Below, piece after piece: positions 17,952-28,700 of a stretch of DNA of 64,000 bases. The stretch lies in NCBI RefSeq assembly GCF_016725325.1, contig NZ_CP068083.1, positions 496,001 through 560,000 of the forward strand, written 5' to 3'. The DNA comes from Sphingobacterium spiritivorum. Its GTDB lineage: Bacteria; Bacteroidota; Bacteroidia; Sphingobacteriales; Sphingobacteriaceae. A model generated the notes under the pieces. It worked only from the letters and a program-made list of their open reading frames with translations. It was not told where the DNA came from and made no database searches. Each line of letters opens with the position of its first letter. The stretch's first letter is position 1. Both the position numbers and the translations under genes were made by a program.

Positions 17952-20865
17952 AACGATAGCCTATTTTCTTCATTCGGCTTACCTCCAGCGAATATACCCC
18001 AAACTCTTCCACAACCTTACCCGTCAGTTGATAGAATCCGTTACCGAGAAAAGGATAATATTGTAATGTCACGGGAAAATGTACTGTATCCAGCCAATCA
18101 GCATTACAGTCGAGAAAAGTTCCGAAAACCATCCTCTCCTTACGGATCGTCGATGTTTCCTTAATCGTTACAAGGCGGCCTATCATACAGACTTCTTTAT
18201 CTAATAAATGTACCAGATCTCTCACATGGACTGTATCAACCAAATATTTCGGATCCAGCAGATCGAAAAAATCGCCAACGATAAATCCCATTAATTCCAG
18301 CTGATCTTTATAATCTTCCATAGGCTCCTCTTCGAACTCGGGTAATTTAAAATCGAGCACAGGAGTTTCAAAAAGGGATACTTCCAGAATTTGCTGACGG
18401 GTCGTCATAAAATTAGCTTCCCACAAAAGGGCCTTTTTATTCTTTCCGGTAAAGCGAAATGCATCAATACGAATCAGCAGATTCAACTGTTCCATACCCG
18501 GTGACAACCGGGCAATAAAATCATTCAGATCCAGATATATACCGTTTTTTCTGCGTTCGGCAATGATATTATGTGCAAATTTCTCTTCCAGTCCTTGTAA
18601 GTGGATCAATCCAACGTATACCGTATCGTTCACTATATTGGTATAGTAATGACTGTGATTGATGCAAGGAAGCTGTACATGAGCACCTGTCTTAAAAAGT
18701 TCCTGAAAGTAAAATTCCGTCCGGTAAAATCCTCCAAAGTTATTGATCACGGCTACGTAAAATTCCCGTGGATAATAGGTCTTCAGAAATAGACTTTGAT
18801 AACTTTCTACGGCAAAAGATGCACTATGCCCTTTGGCGAAAGAATATCCGCCGAAACTTTCCATCTGCCGCCACACCTCGCTGGTCACCTGCTCTTCATA
18901 TCCCCTTTCCCGGCAATTATCAAAAAAGGTCTGCCGCAGCTTTTCAAATTTATTTTCAGAACGGTATTTACCGCTCATTGCTCTCCGCAGAATATCAGCC
19001 TGATCCAGAGAAATACCCGCAAAATGATGTGCAACTTTGATAACATCTTCCTGATAAACCATCACGCCAAATGTCTCCTCCAGCAGTTCTTTCATCTTCG
19101 GATGAAGATAGACAACCTTATCGCGGTCATGATAACGTTCTATATACTGTTTCATCATTCCGGACTGCGCCACTCCCGGCCTGATAATGGAACTGGCAGC
19201 GACCAGCGTAAGATAATCAGAGCATTGCAGCTTCCCCAGCAGTTGCCTCATTGCCGGACTTTCGATATAGAAACAGCCGATTGTATCTCCGCAGCGGATC
19301 TTCTCTGCCAGTACCGGATCTTCAAAAAAACGCTCCACCTGATGAATATCGATATGTTTTCCCGTATTTTCTCTGACCAGTTGCAAAGCATCTTTGATAT
19401 GGCCCAATCCTCTCTGGCTTAATATATCGAATTTGAATAACCCGACACGTTCGGCTTCAAACATATCCATGTGGATCGTCTGAAAATCTTTGGGCGGAAG
19501 TTCTACAGCAGCATAATGGCAGATAGGTTTTTCACTGATGAGTACGCCGCCGGCATGTACGCTCAGGTGGTTGGGGAAGTGTTCGAGCAATTTGCCGTAC
19601 TTATGTATCCAGCGCTGTATTTTATCTTCCGTTCGCCATTCGCGCTGTGCAACAAGCTGATCGATCTCTGCCTTTGGTAATCCGAATACTTTGCCCAGTT
19701 CCCGGATAATAGCACGCCGTTTAAAGGTGCTGTACATCCCCAGTAGTGATACGTGCTGCCGGCCGTACCTTTTGAACATATAATCAAAGATCGCATCCCG
19801 GTCTTTCCAGCTGAAATCAATATCAAAGTCCGGGGGTGAGCTCCGGTCGGGATTAAGAAAGCGTTCAAAATACAGATCCAGTTTGATCGGATCGACATCT
19901 GTGATCCGCAGGCAATAAGCGACAATAGAATTAGCTCCGCTCCCCCTACCTACATGATAAAATCCGCGTTCATGTGCATACCGCAATATATCCCATATAA
20001 TCAGAAAATAGGCATTAAAGCCCTGTTTACCGATCATCTTTAGTTCCTTTTCTACACGTTCGACAGCCTCCTTATGTTCTGTACCATAACGCATAACGCA
20101 ACCTTCCATCGCCAGTTTACGCAACAGATGACGATCATCTTCTTCTGTAGTGGTAAAATATTTTCGGTTCTTATCAGTCTTCAGCTCCATTGTGATATGA
20201 CAGCTATCTGCAACCTGTATCGTTCGGGAGATCACTGTAGGAAAGCGGGCAAACTGACGCACCAATTCCACTTCGGACAGCAGTGTTTCATCATTTCCGG
20301 CTATATCTTCGGGAAGAAGCTTAGATAACAGCGTATTTTTAGCTATTGCACGCAACAGGCGATGCAGACTGAAGTAAGTCTTGTCCTGAAATGTTACCGG
20401 ACTCAACATCACGAAACGGTCTGCAGCAAGTTCCTGTTGGAGTTCCAAACGATTCAGATCCTGTGGACGCAGACCAATCAGCTCTCCTTGGCGAAGTGCG
20501 TTGACGGACTTCTGTCCATACCGGTAAATAATCCAGAGATGTTCGGTTGACAGTTCAGGTTCTGCCGGGAAGTTTTCCTTACGCTGATTGTATGCAGATA
20601 AAAACTCATTGATCTGAAAAAAACCTGTTTCATTACGCGCTAATAGGATATAACAGAATACATGATCATTACGGATTTCTGTACCCAGAATAGGTTTGAT
20701 TCCCTGTTCCCGGCATTTTAACACAAAATCCCAGCTATCTGCCGTGTTATTGATATTCGTCAGCGCCAGTGTACGTATATCCAGTGCCTTTGCATCTTCC
20801 ACCAATTGTTTGGAAGAAAAAGTACCGTAATGGTAACTAAACCATGTTTTACAATTCAAATACAT
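17947..20865 (-). CDS. dnaE2: DNA polymerase III alpha subunit, error-prone DnaE2/ImuC type
   Basis: 972 residues, clearly shorter than a replicative DnaE (about 1,160). The C-family palm aspartates are visible as Asp346, Asp348 and Asp350 in PDFDIDFSWKDRD, with the third acidic motif FKFDILSQRGLGH. The N-terminal PHP domain looks degenerate: the HxH-type first motif is WFSYHYGTFS and the usual TDH motif is TNI, so metal binding is doubtful. A helix-hairpin-helix region and an OB-fold-like C-terminus are present, and no obvious clamp-binding tail. It abuts dinB (dinB stop at 20865), so both are one operon. Likely a translesion polymerase acting with DinB; the role is inferred from context. 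Confidence 0.88.
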   Translation of the reverse strand: MYLNCKTWFSYHYGTFSSKQLVEDAKALDIRTLALTNINNTADSWDFVLKCREQGIKPILGTEIRNDHVFCYILLARNETGFFQINEFLSAYNQRKENFPAEPELSTEHLWIIYRYGQKSVNALRQGELIGLRPQDLNRLELQQELAADRFVMLSPVTFQDKTYFSLHRLLRAIAKNTLLSKLLPEDIAGNDETLLSEVELVRQFARFPTVISRTIQVADSCHITMELKTDKNRKYFTTTEEDDRHLLRKLAMEGCVMRYGTEHKEAVERVEKELKMIGKQGFNAYFLIIWDILRYAHERGFYHVGRGSGANSIVAYCLRITDVDPIKLDLYFERFLNPDRSSPPDFDIDFSWKDRDAIFDYMFKRYGRQHVSLLGMYSTFKRRAIIRELGKVFGLPKAEIDQLVAQREWRTEDKIQRWIHKYGKLLEHFPNHLSVHAGGVLISEKPICHYAAVELPPKDFQTIHMDMFEAERVGLFKFDILSQRGLGHIKDALQLVRENTGKHIDIHQVERFFEDPVLAEKIRCGDTIGCFYIESPAMRQLLGKLQCSDYLTLVAASSIIRPGVAQSGMMKQYIERYHDRDKVVYLHPKMKELLEETFGVMVYQEDVIKVAHHFAGISLDQADILRRAMSGKYRSENKFEKLRQTFFDNCRERGYEEQVTSEVWRQMESFGGYSFAKGHSASFAVESYQSLFLKTYYPREFYVAVINNFGGFYRTEFYFQELFKTGAHVQLPCINHSHYYTNIVNDTVYVGLIHLQGLEEKFAHNIIAERRKNGIYLDLNDFIARLSPGMEQLNLLIRIDAFRFTGKNKKALLWEANFMTTRQQILEVSLFETPVLDFKLPEFEEEPMEDYKDQLELMGFIVGDFFDLLDPKYLVDTVHVRDLVHLLDKEVCMIGRLVTIKETSTIRKERMVFGTFLDCNADWLDTVHFPVTLQYYPFLGNGFYQLTGKVVEEFGVYSLEVSRMKKIGYRF

Positions 20866-22046
20866 TAATTTCTCTCCTTTTCCGGTGGTTTGGGGACTGA
20901 TATTGCACGTTTGACAACCGCGTCTCCATAGCGTTGCCGGATATGATCCATTGCCTGATAGAGTCGTACACTCTCCACTGTATCTTCAAACAAATCAATC
21001 TGATACTGTCCCTGTACCAAATGGCTGAAACGTACGCCAAGCAGCCGCACCAATAGCCGCTTGTCGTACAGTTTCGCAAAAAGTTCTTTGGCTTTGGCCA
21101 ACAATACTGCATCTGAAGCAGTATAGGGAATAACCATTTGTTTGCTCACGGTATCAAAATTGGAATAACGAAGCTTAATGGTAATGCAACCTGTAAGACG
21201 GCGATGCTGCCGCAACTGAAACGTCATTCTCTCCGTCATTCGGATGAGTTCGCTCTTCAGATAATAAATATCAATGGTATCTTGTTCAAAAGTCTCTTCG
21301 GTACCTATACTTTTTTGTTCAGAATATGGAACAATAGGTGTAAAATCGATCCCGTTGGCTTTACGGGAGAGATCTGCCCCGTTCTTCCCCAGAAGATTCT
21401 GCATCATGGGAATAGGAATTTCACTCAAGACCTTGATGGTACGAACGCCCATCTGATGCAGTAATCCGGAAGTTTTGTTACCTATACCTGGCATTCGTTC
21501 TATCCGGAGCGGAGCGAGGTAATCCTTTTCAAGTCCATGTTCTACTTCCCGCTTTCCGTCAGGTTTGGCATCTTCCGTTGCTACTTTGGATATAAGTTTA
21601 TTGGAAGCTAAAGCATAACTGATCGGAAGTCCCACTTCTTTTCTTACCTTCTGCTTGAGCTCTGCCATAAACTGACTGCAACCAAAAAAACGATCTACTC
21701 CGGTGAGGTCTGCATAAAATTCATCTATACTTGCCTTTTCCATAACCGGAACATATTCCCGCACTACATCGGTCACCATCCGGGAATAATAACTGTAGCT
21801 GTCCATATCTCCGCGAATCACAATGGCCTGAGGACAAAGGCGCAGGGCAAGTTTCATTGGCATAGCACTATGCACGCCATATAACCGCGTTTCATAACTA
21901 CATGCGGATACGACAGCACGATCACTCATTCCCCCGACAATCAAGGGCTTTCCCACAAATTGCGTATTCTTCAACCGTTCTACACTCACAAAAAATGTAT
22001 CCAGATCAAGATGCGCTACAAAACGCTTATCTCCCTGCCAAATCAT
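20865..22046 (-). CDS. dinB: Y-family DNA polymerase (DinB / Pol IV)
   Basis: 393 residues from the ATG at 22046 (a TTG at 22064 is in frame but less likely). Catalytic metal ligands are Asp14 in HLDLDTFF and Asp108-Glu109 in SIDEFYADLTG. The steric-gate region FFVSVERL and the little-finger domain (GCITIKLRYSNFDTVSKQ) are present. QIDLF near residue 355 is a good β-clamp-binding motif. The gene is first in an operon with the dnaE2-type gene, equivalent to the imuB-dnaE2 mutagenesis cassette of other bacteria. No imuA/recA-like or lexA-like gene is adjacent. Tandem operator-like repeats lie 27-61 bases upstream of the start. Confidence 0.92.
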   Translation of the reverse strand: MIWQGDKRFVAHLDLDTFFVSVERLKNTQFVGKPLIVGGMSDRAVVSACSYETRLYGVHSAMPMKLALRLCPQAIVIRGDMDSYSYYSRMVTDVVREYVPVMEKASIDEFYADLTGVDRFFGCSQFMAELKQKVRKEVGLPISYALASNKLISKVATEDAKPDGKREVEHGLEKDYLAPLRIERMPGIGNKTSGLLHQMGVRTIKVLSEIPIPMMQNLLGKNGADLSRKANGIDFTPIVPYSEQKSIGTEETFEQDTIDIYYLKSELIRMTERMTFQLRQHRRLTGCITIKLRYSNFDTVSKQMVIPYTASDAVLLAKAKELFAKLYDKRLLVRLLGVRFSHLVQGQYQIDLFEDTVESVRLYQAMDHIRQRYGDAVVKRAISVPKPPEKERN

Positions 22047-22072
22047 AAGTAGTTTTAAAAACAATCAAAATT

Positions 22073-22107
22073 ACTAATATTTTTAGTTTTAAAACTAATA
22101 TTTTTAG
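22073..22107. promoter_or_regulatory. tandem operator-like repeats upstream of dinB-dnaE2
   Basis: ACTAATATTTTTAG occurs twice, at 22073-22086 and 22094-22107, exactly 21 bp (two helical turns) apart. A perfect 16-bp palindrome TTAGTTTTAAAACTAA (22083-22098) spans the junction. It lies in the dinB/kinase divergent intergenic, close enough to the dinB start to overlap its promoter. Binding by a damage-responsive repressor is inferred. Confidence 0.5.
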
Positions 22108-22220
22108 ATTTTTAATCGAATTAAATATTTGATTGTTCAGATCGGCCAAATAATTATACTCCGTTTCACCGGCTGTTTATTCCTGTTCAGAAATAAAATT
22201 TGAGGGTTTAGTTAAAAAAC

Positions 22221-23397
22221 ATGTGCTATTTAAAGAATAAAGCCCAATTTTGTATCTTACAATATATATATCGTATTGCTCATACGCTAATTTTTTCAAG
22301 TTTGACAGCATACAATAAAGAGGTGATCATTACAGAGAAAAAACTTCCTACAAATAAGGTTAAAAGAATCTTATTGGTTGTTTTCGCCTTCCTGTTATTT
22401 TATCTGGTTTCTTTTCTTATAGACCCTTATTCCGAGTTCTGGCAGGGTTATTTTAAACGGGGTGTATTCGAAATTATTGAAGAATTAGTTATTTCCTTTA
22501 TCTTTTGCTTTCTGATCTCCGAATCCAGTATTTTTATCCATTCGCGTCTGAATAAATATGCTCCGTGGACAAAAAACAAAATAAAAAGACTGATACTGGA
22601 ACTCAGTCTCAATTTTTTTGTTGTACTGATTCTCATTGTTCTGAATTCGGTATGCTATTACCTGATCTATGATGATCCGGCCTACTCTCAGTCCGAGCCG
22701 TCTATAGAAGAAATCCGAAACCTGCTGCAGTTTATTATTGTCAGTATGATTATTTCCTTTATGATTATCTCCATCAATACAGGAAGTTATCTGATCAACA
22801 ACTGGGTAAACACGGAGACACAGGTCGCAAATCATAAATTGCGCACAGCGGAATGGAAACAGGCTTCTGTAGAAGCAGAACTTAATGCCTTGAAACTACA
22901 GCTGAACCCACATTTTATCTTCAATAATCTGAGTGTACTCTCCGAGCTTATACTGGAAGATCAACAACTCGGATATGCGTATTCAGAGAGTTTTTCCAAA
23001 GTATATCGTTTTCTGCTGGTCAATTCTGAACTCTTATATTTTCCTGATCAAACATCGTATCGGACAGGGGGTGCACTTTGAAATCGACGTCCAGGAAGAG
23101 AGTAAAAACATGTATATCCCGCCGCTCACCCTCCAGTTGCTTATAGAAAATGCCCTGAAGCATAATAAAACGGATCGTAAAAATCCGCTCAGAATAACAA
23201 TCCGTACAAGTACACAACATATATTAACGGTAGAAAACACCTTATCACTGATAGAAAAACCTGAAGGGTATTCGACAGGTATAGGACTGACTAATATTAT
23301 CAGCCGATTTAATCTTCTGTCCAAACAGCCTCCCGAAATTGTGACGAGTACGGATTCATTTAAAGTAATTATTCATTTAATGGAGTATGATCGATAA
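22221..23397 (+). pseudogene. LytS-type sensor histidine kinase, broken by a frame-changing deletion
   Basis: Two overlapping frames together make one kinase. The first (22221-23081) gives four membrane helices, a short coil and the H-box LKLQLNPHFIFNNLSVL, then runs out of homology after RFLLVNSEL. The second frame resumes at NSYIFLIKHRIGQGVHFE and carries the N-box LQLLIENALKHNKTD and G-box GIGLTNIISRF to 23397. About a dozen residues normally found between these two blocks are missing. A deletion of non-multiple-of-three length is therefore more likely than a single-base error. The start may be ATG 22221 or GTG 22323. It overlaps the response-regulator start by 11 bases. Confidence 0.75.
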
Positions 23398-24142
23398 GAT
23401 AGTAATAGTCGAAGACGAAAAACTCAATGCAGATCGCCTTAAGCGTTTGATCCATACCATACGACCCGATGCCTGTGTATTGGCCGTATTGGACAGTGTA
23501 AGTGATGCGGTAGTCTGGTTTTCTAAAAACGGAATGCCGGATCTGGTGATGATGGACATCCGGCTGTCTGACGGTGTGAGCTTTGATATTTTTGAACGGG
23601 TGAAGATCGATTGCTTCATTATCTTCACTACTGCTTATGATGAATATGCCGTCCAGGCTTTTAAATATAACAGTGTTGATTACCTGCTCAAACCAATCGA
23701 ACAGGAGGAACTTGAAGTAGCTTTCAGGAAAACAGAAATGTATAATTCCATCAATACCAACCATCTTTCGATAGAACGCTTATTACATTATATCCAGCCA
23801 AAAGAATACAGAACAAGATTTTTACTTCCCTTCCGAGATGGCTACAAAACAGTATTGGTAAGTGACGTCAAATGTATCTATGTGGAACTGAAAGCGATAA
23901 AGGCCCGTCTCCGAAACGGAACGGATATTTTACTCTCGCAAAGTATGGAGGAGCTGGAGCAACAGCTTGATCCCCGTCTGTTTTTCAGAGCCAACCGGCA
24001 GTTTATTGTCCATATTGATGCTGTACAGCAAGTGGTCAATTACTTCAACGGTAAACTTAAAGTGATATTAAACGGTATCGATATGGAGGTTATCGTTAGC
24101 CGGGAAAAGGCTGTCGTATTCAAAGAATGGCTTGACTCTTAA
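23387..24142 (+). CDS. LytTR-family response regulator
   Basis: 251 residues. The receiver domain spans ~4-120 with phospho-acceptor Asp57 in MMDIRLSDG, acidic pocket EDE at 9-11 and Lys in DYLLKPIEQEE. A LytTR DNA-binding domain spans ~145-250 (FRDGYKTVLVSDVKCIYVE, LDPRLFFRANRQFIVHI). It is intact although its partner kinase just upstream is disrupted. Targets may be the nearby RND operon or unlinked genes; the sequence does not decide this. Confidence 0.92.
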   Translation: MIDKIVIVEDEKLNADRLKRLIHTIRPDACVLAVLDSVSDAVVWFSKNGMPDLVMMDIRLSDGVSFDIFERVKIDCFIIFTTAYDEYAVQAFKYNSVDYLLKPIEQEELEVAFRKTEMYNSINTNHLSIERLLHYIQPKEYRTRFLLPFRDGYKTVLVSDVKCIYVELKAIKARLRNGTDILLSQSMEELEQQLDPRLFFRANRQFIVHIDAVQQVVNYFNGKLKVILNGIDMEVIVSREKAVVFKEWLDS

Positions 24143-24158
24143 TGGTGTCAATCTCCGG

Positions 24159-24180
24159 AAGAACAAGATTTGTTCTTTTC
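24159..24180 (+). terminator. terminator after the LytTR regulator
   Basis: 8-bp stem AAGAACAA / TTGTTCTT, 3-base loop, TTC tail, 17 bases after the stop. Confidence 0.6.
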
Positions 24181-24250
24181 TGTTGCATTCAGGGAATTGT
24201 CTTTACTCTACTTTCCTATTGCATCAGGATATTGAGTAATATACAAATAA

Positions 24251-24275
24251 GACCGGCTCCGAAAAAGAGCCGATC
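24251..24275 (-). terminator. probable terminator of the RND efflux operon
   Basis: On the minus strand: GATCGGCTC / GAGCCGGTC (one U·G) with a 7-base loop, followed by TTATTTGTATATT, 25 bases after the outer-membrane-factor stop. Confidence 0.55.
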
Positions 24276-24299
24276 CCTAATATAAACACCCACTAAAAT

Positions 24300-25712
24300 T
24301 TATTCTGTACCACCACCCAATGCTCTGTATAGCTCTGTCATGGCATCATATTTTTCTTTCTGTATATTGATTGCTTCCAGATCGTTCTGTAAGGAATTAT
24401 TCTGTGCCGTAATGACTTCCAGGTAGGTTGCCATACCACTTTTGTATAACAGCATTGCATCGTTTACGGCCTTTTCCAAAGAGGCTTTCCGTTGTTTTAC
24501 CAGACCTACACGTTCGTTTGTATATTGTGCTTTGGCCATAGCATCTGATACTTCAGCTACAGCATTCATGACAGACTGGCGAAATTGTTCGGCTGTTTTC
24601 TGCTGTTCTATTTTTGCCTGCTCGTAGTTTGTTTGAAGTTCTTTCTTCTGAAATATAGGTTGCGTAATATTTCCGGCAATATTCTTCACCAATGATCCCG
24701 GAAGGTCAAACCAGTTATTAAACTTGAAGGAGTTGGCTCCGATGGAAGGAGTGAGACTGATGGAAGGATACATCGCTACTTTGTTCAATCCTACATTGGC
24801 ATTTGCCACTACGACAGCATATTCTGCTACTTTCAGATCAGGTCTTCTGCTTAATAGCAGTGCAGGTACACCTACCGGAAAATTCTCTTCAAGGCTGTAT
24901 GTTTCCAATCCTGCAGAACGGTCAATCCGATCCGGATATGCACCGCACAGAATACTCAACGCATTTTCCTGTATGGCGATATTCTGTTTGGCTAAAGGAA
25001 CCAGTAACTCAGCGTTTTTTTTCTGTGCTTCGGCCTGTTCTACTCCTAATGAGTTGACCTGGGCAGATTGAAACTGAAGTCTGATCATCTGCAATGTCTC
25101 CTCACTGAGCTCGATATTATTTGCTGCAATTTTCAGCTGTTCATCTAATGTGATCAGATTATAGTAGGCTTGCGCAACTTGCACGATAATACGGGTTTTC
25201 AGTGCGGTCAGGTTTTCCTGCTGCATCAGATAATTTGCTCTGGCAGCTTCTTTCTGCAGGCGCACTTTTCCCCAGATATCTGCTTCCCATGATGCTGTAA
25301 GTGTTGCAGAAAAATCATCCATGTATTTTTCTCCTGTAAACTGTTCACTCAGAGATCCGTTCAGGGAATTCCTGGACTGATAGACACGGGATGCTCCTAC
25401 AGCAAGATTAAGTGTTGGCAGCAATCCCCGCTTAGCCTGCTTATAGGATAAATCCAATTGTTGCAGATTCAGCATAGCAACTGAAATATCTTTATTCTTT
25501 TCTAATGCCCTTTCTATCAATATGACAAGATCAGGATCTTTAAAAAAGGTCTTCCATGGCAACAGAACAGTATCTCCTGTCACCTGTACCTGTTCTCTGT
25601 AATTTTCCGGTGTGGCCAGATCCGGACGACTATATGGTTTACCAACCGCACAGGAGGATAGCAACACTGCTGTTCCTATGCACATGGCGATATGATTGAT
25701 GATTGATCTCAT
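24300..25712 (-). CDS. RND efflux outer-membrane factor (TolC/NodT-type lipoprotein)
   Basis: 470 residues with a lipoprotein signal (lipobox LSSC) followed by the family start AVGKPYSRPDLATPENY. The two OEP repeats with long helices and short β segments are visible (LNLAVGASRVYQSRN; YPSISLTPSIGANSF), with the GVPALLLSRRPDL motif that is diagnostic of NodT/OprM proteins. It forms the outer-membrane exit duct of the tripartite pump. Its ATG overlaps the permease stop by one base (TAATG). It is the last gene of the operon. Confidence 0.93.
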   Translation of the reverse strand: MRSIINHIAMCIGTAVLLSSCAVGKPYSRPDLATPENYREQVQVTGDTVLLPWKTFFKDPDLVILIERALEKNKDISVAMLNLQQLDLSYKQAKRGLLPTLNLAVGASRVYQSRNSLNGSLSEQFTGEKYMDDFSATLTASWEADIWGKVRLQKEAARANYLMQQENLTALKTRIIVQVAQAYYNLITLDEQLKIAANNIELSEETLQMIRLQFQSAQVNSLGVEQAEAQKKNAELLVPLAKQNIAIQENALSILCGAYPDRIDRSAGLETYSLEENFPVGVPALLLSRRPDLKVAEYAVVVANANVGLNKVAMYPSISLTPSIGANSFKFNNWFDLPGSLVKNIAGNITQPIFQKKELQTNYEQAKIEQQKTAEQFRQSVMNAVAEVSDAMAKAQYTNERVGLVKQRKASLEKAVNDAMLLYKSGMATYLEVITAQNNSLQNDLEAINIQKEKYDAMTELYRALGGGTE

Positions 25713-28700
25713 TACTCTATATTTTGTACTTGTTGGTTTGTTTTATTTTTCCCTGAAACTTTTTCCTGCAGATATTGAAACAGCATATACAACAATGGAA
25801 TTACGAATACTCCGAAAATAACTCCTGTCAGCATCCCGATAGCTGCACCGGTACTGATGGATCGGTTACCCATTGCTGAACCTCCGGTGGCTACCATCAG
25901 TGGAATCATTCCCACTATAAAGGCCAGTGATGTCATGATTATCGGTCTCAACCTGGATCGTGCACCGTCTATAGCAGAATCTTTGATAGAAGATCCCGCA
26001 GCTCTCCTTTGCACAGCAAATTCGACGATAAGAATAGCATTCTTGGCAAGAAGTCCGACCAACATAATCAGACCAACCTGAACATAGATATTGTTATCCA
26101 GTCCGATGGCTTTTATGGAAGCAAAGGCTCCTATAATACCTGTAGGTATGGATAGCAATACAGATAGTGGCAAAAGATAGCTTTCGTATTGGGCTGCCAG
26201 CAGGAAATATACAAACAGCAGACAGAGGGTCAGAATAATGACAGTTTGATTTCCGGCAGATTTCTCTTCCAGACTCAGACCTGTCCATTCATATCCATAA
26301 TCAGAAGGCAGTTTACCGAGTACATTCTTTTCCAGATTGTCCATAACTTGTCCGCTACTTACTCCCGGCACAGGAACGACACTAATGGTCAGTGCATTAA
26401 AGAGATTATATCTGGATAAAGATTCCGGACCATATACTTTTTTGAGTACTACCATTGCTTTCACCGGAACCATCTGATTCTGGTCATTACGCACAAATAT
26501 TTCATTGAAGGCATCTTCGTCCATTCTGAATACGCCATCTGCTTTTACATTGACTCTATAGAATTTACCGAATCTTGTAAAATTCAGGGACTGATCACCG
26601 GCAAAATAAGATTGTATCGTACTCATCATGCTATTGATCTGTACGCCCATCTGCTGTGCTTTATCTTCGTCAACTTCGATTTCCAACTGTGGAAAATCGG
26701 CTCTGAACGTGGTGTAAGCATACTGAACACCCGGCTGTTGCATAATCTCTCCCATGACCTGATCCGCCATCTTTTTGAGGGCTTCCGGAGATTTGCCAGC
26801 TTTGTCCTGCAGAACAATCTCTGCTCCTCCGGTAACACCGTAGCCGTCAACCGGCGGACTTCTGAAGGCCATTACTGTACCTTCTTTGATGGCTGCAAAT
26901 TGTCCGGACAGGATGCCCATGATCTCATCTATATCCTGTATCTGACCACGCTCTTTTTTAGGTTTCAGCTTGATAAATCCCATAGCATATGCCGGACTGG
27001 CACTATTGGACAGAATGTTAAATCCGGTAATCGTTGAGCTTGTCTCGACAGATTCTGTTTTTTCCAGAATAGCATCTATTCTTTCAGCTGTCGCTGTGGT
27101 TCTGTCCAAAGCGGTTCCCGGGGGCATACTTAAATTATAGATGATAAATCCATCATCTTCCATCGGAACAAAACTTTTTGGCGTACTCATCATTAACCAT
27201 CCGGCTACTGCAGTGATAAGTACAATGAATCCTGCACCCAGCCATTTTTTTGCCGTCAGAAATTTCAGACCTGTTATATATTTCCCAGTAAGGTTATCAA
27301 ATCCGGCGTTAAATGCTGTAAAGAATCGTTTTTTGAATCCGGCTTTTGCAGTTGATTCCGAATGTCCTTCTGCATGATTATTTTTCAGCAATATTGCACA
27401 TAAGGCGGGTGTAAGGGTCAATGCATTGACTGCTGATATAATAATTGCAATCGCTAATGTATATGCAAACTGCTTATAAAATATACCTGATGAACCGGTC
27501 ATAAATCCAATCGGAATAAATACTGCGGACATCACAAGTGTGATCGAGATAACAGCACCCGTAATTTCACCCATTGCACTGTGCGTAGCTTCTTTACCAG
27601 TCAGATTAGTTCCCTCCATCTTACTGTGTACCGCTTCGACCACCACAATAGCATCATCGACAACAATACCAATGGCGAGCACCAGAGCAAAGAGTGTCAG
27701 TACATTGATCGTAAATCCAAATACAAGAAGGAAAAAGAATGTACCTACAATAGCGACCGGTACCGCAATAGCTGGAATAATAGTAGATCTGAAATCCTGA
27801 AGAAATAGAAATACGACAAGAAACACCAGTATAAAGGCTTCGATCAGTGTTGACTTGACCTGCCCTGTAGCTTCATCCAGGCGCTCTTTTGTACTCATCA
27901 GATTCACATATTTTACTCCTGGAGGAAATGTTTTCGAAGCATCGGTAAGCACATCTCTTACACCGATTTCAATATCATTGGCATTGGATCCGGTCGTCTG
28001 CAGAATGGCTACCGTCACGGCATTTTTACCGTTAGATGTTGAATTTCCGCTATAATTGATCGATCCGAATTCTATACGTGCCACATCTCTCAGCCTTACA
28101 AGCTCTGTCCCATTTCTTTTGACAATAATATTCTCATATTCTTCCGTCTGGTTCTTTTTACCTTTGTAACGCATTACATATTCCAAAGCAGCATCAGACT
28201 CTTCTCCTAATTTTCCGGGAGCAGCTTCTATACTCTGGCTGGAAATTGCCTGATTGATATCAGCAGGGATCAATCCGTAAGCCGCCATTTTTTGTGGATT
28301 CAGCCATACGCGCATAGAATAATCCTTGATACCAAATACTTGCGCCTGTCCTACCCCCGGTACCCGTTTAATCTGGGGAAGTACGTTGATATTGACATAA
28401 TTTTGCAAAAAGAGTTCATCGTATTTACTGTTATCTTCGGTATATACGTTGAAGATCATGATCATACTGTTTTGCTGTTTGGAAGTGGTAAGTCCCATAC
28501 GGATCACCTCTTCAGGAAGTATAGGTGTGGCCTGCTGCACTCTGTTTTGTACATTCACCGCAGCCTGGTCAGCATTAACACCCTGTTTGAAAATAATAGA
28601 AATGGAAAATGATCCGTCATTACTGGCGCTGGACTTAATGTATTCCATATTTTCAACACCATTTATCTGTTCTTCCAATGGGGTCACCACCGAACGGATC

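Noticed and set aside
22981..23081. Programmed frameshift in the histidine kinase
   Set aside because: No slippery heptamer or stem downstream, and a frameshift would not restore the missing residues between H-box and N-box.
26612..27037. Open frame antisense to the RND permease
   Set aside because: Lies wholly inside a well-conserved gene in another frame and has no recognisable domain.
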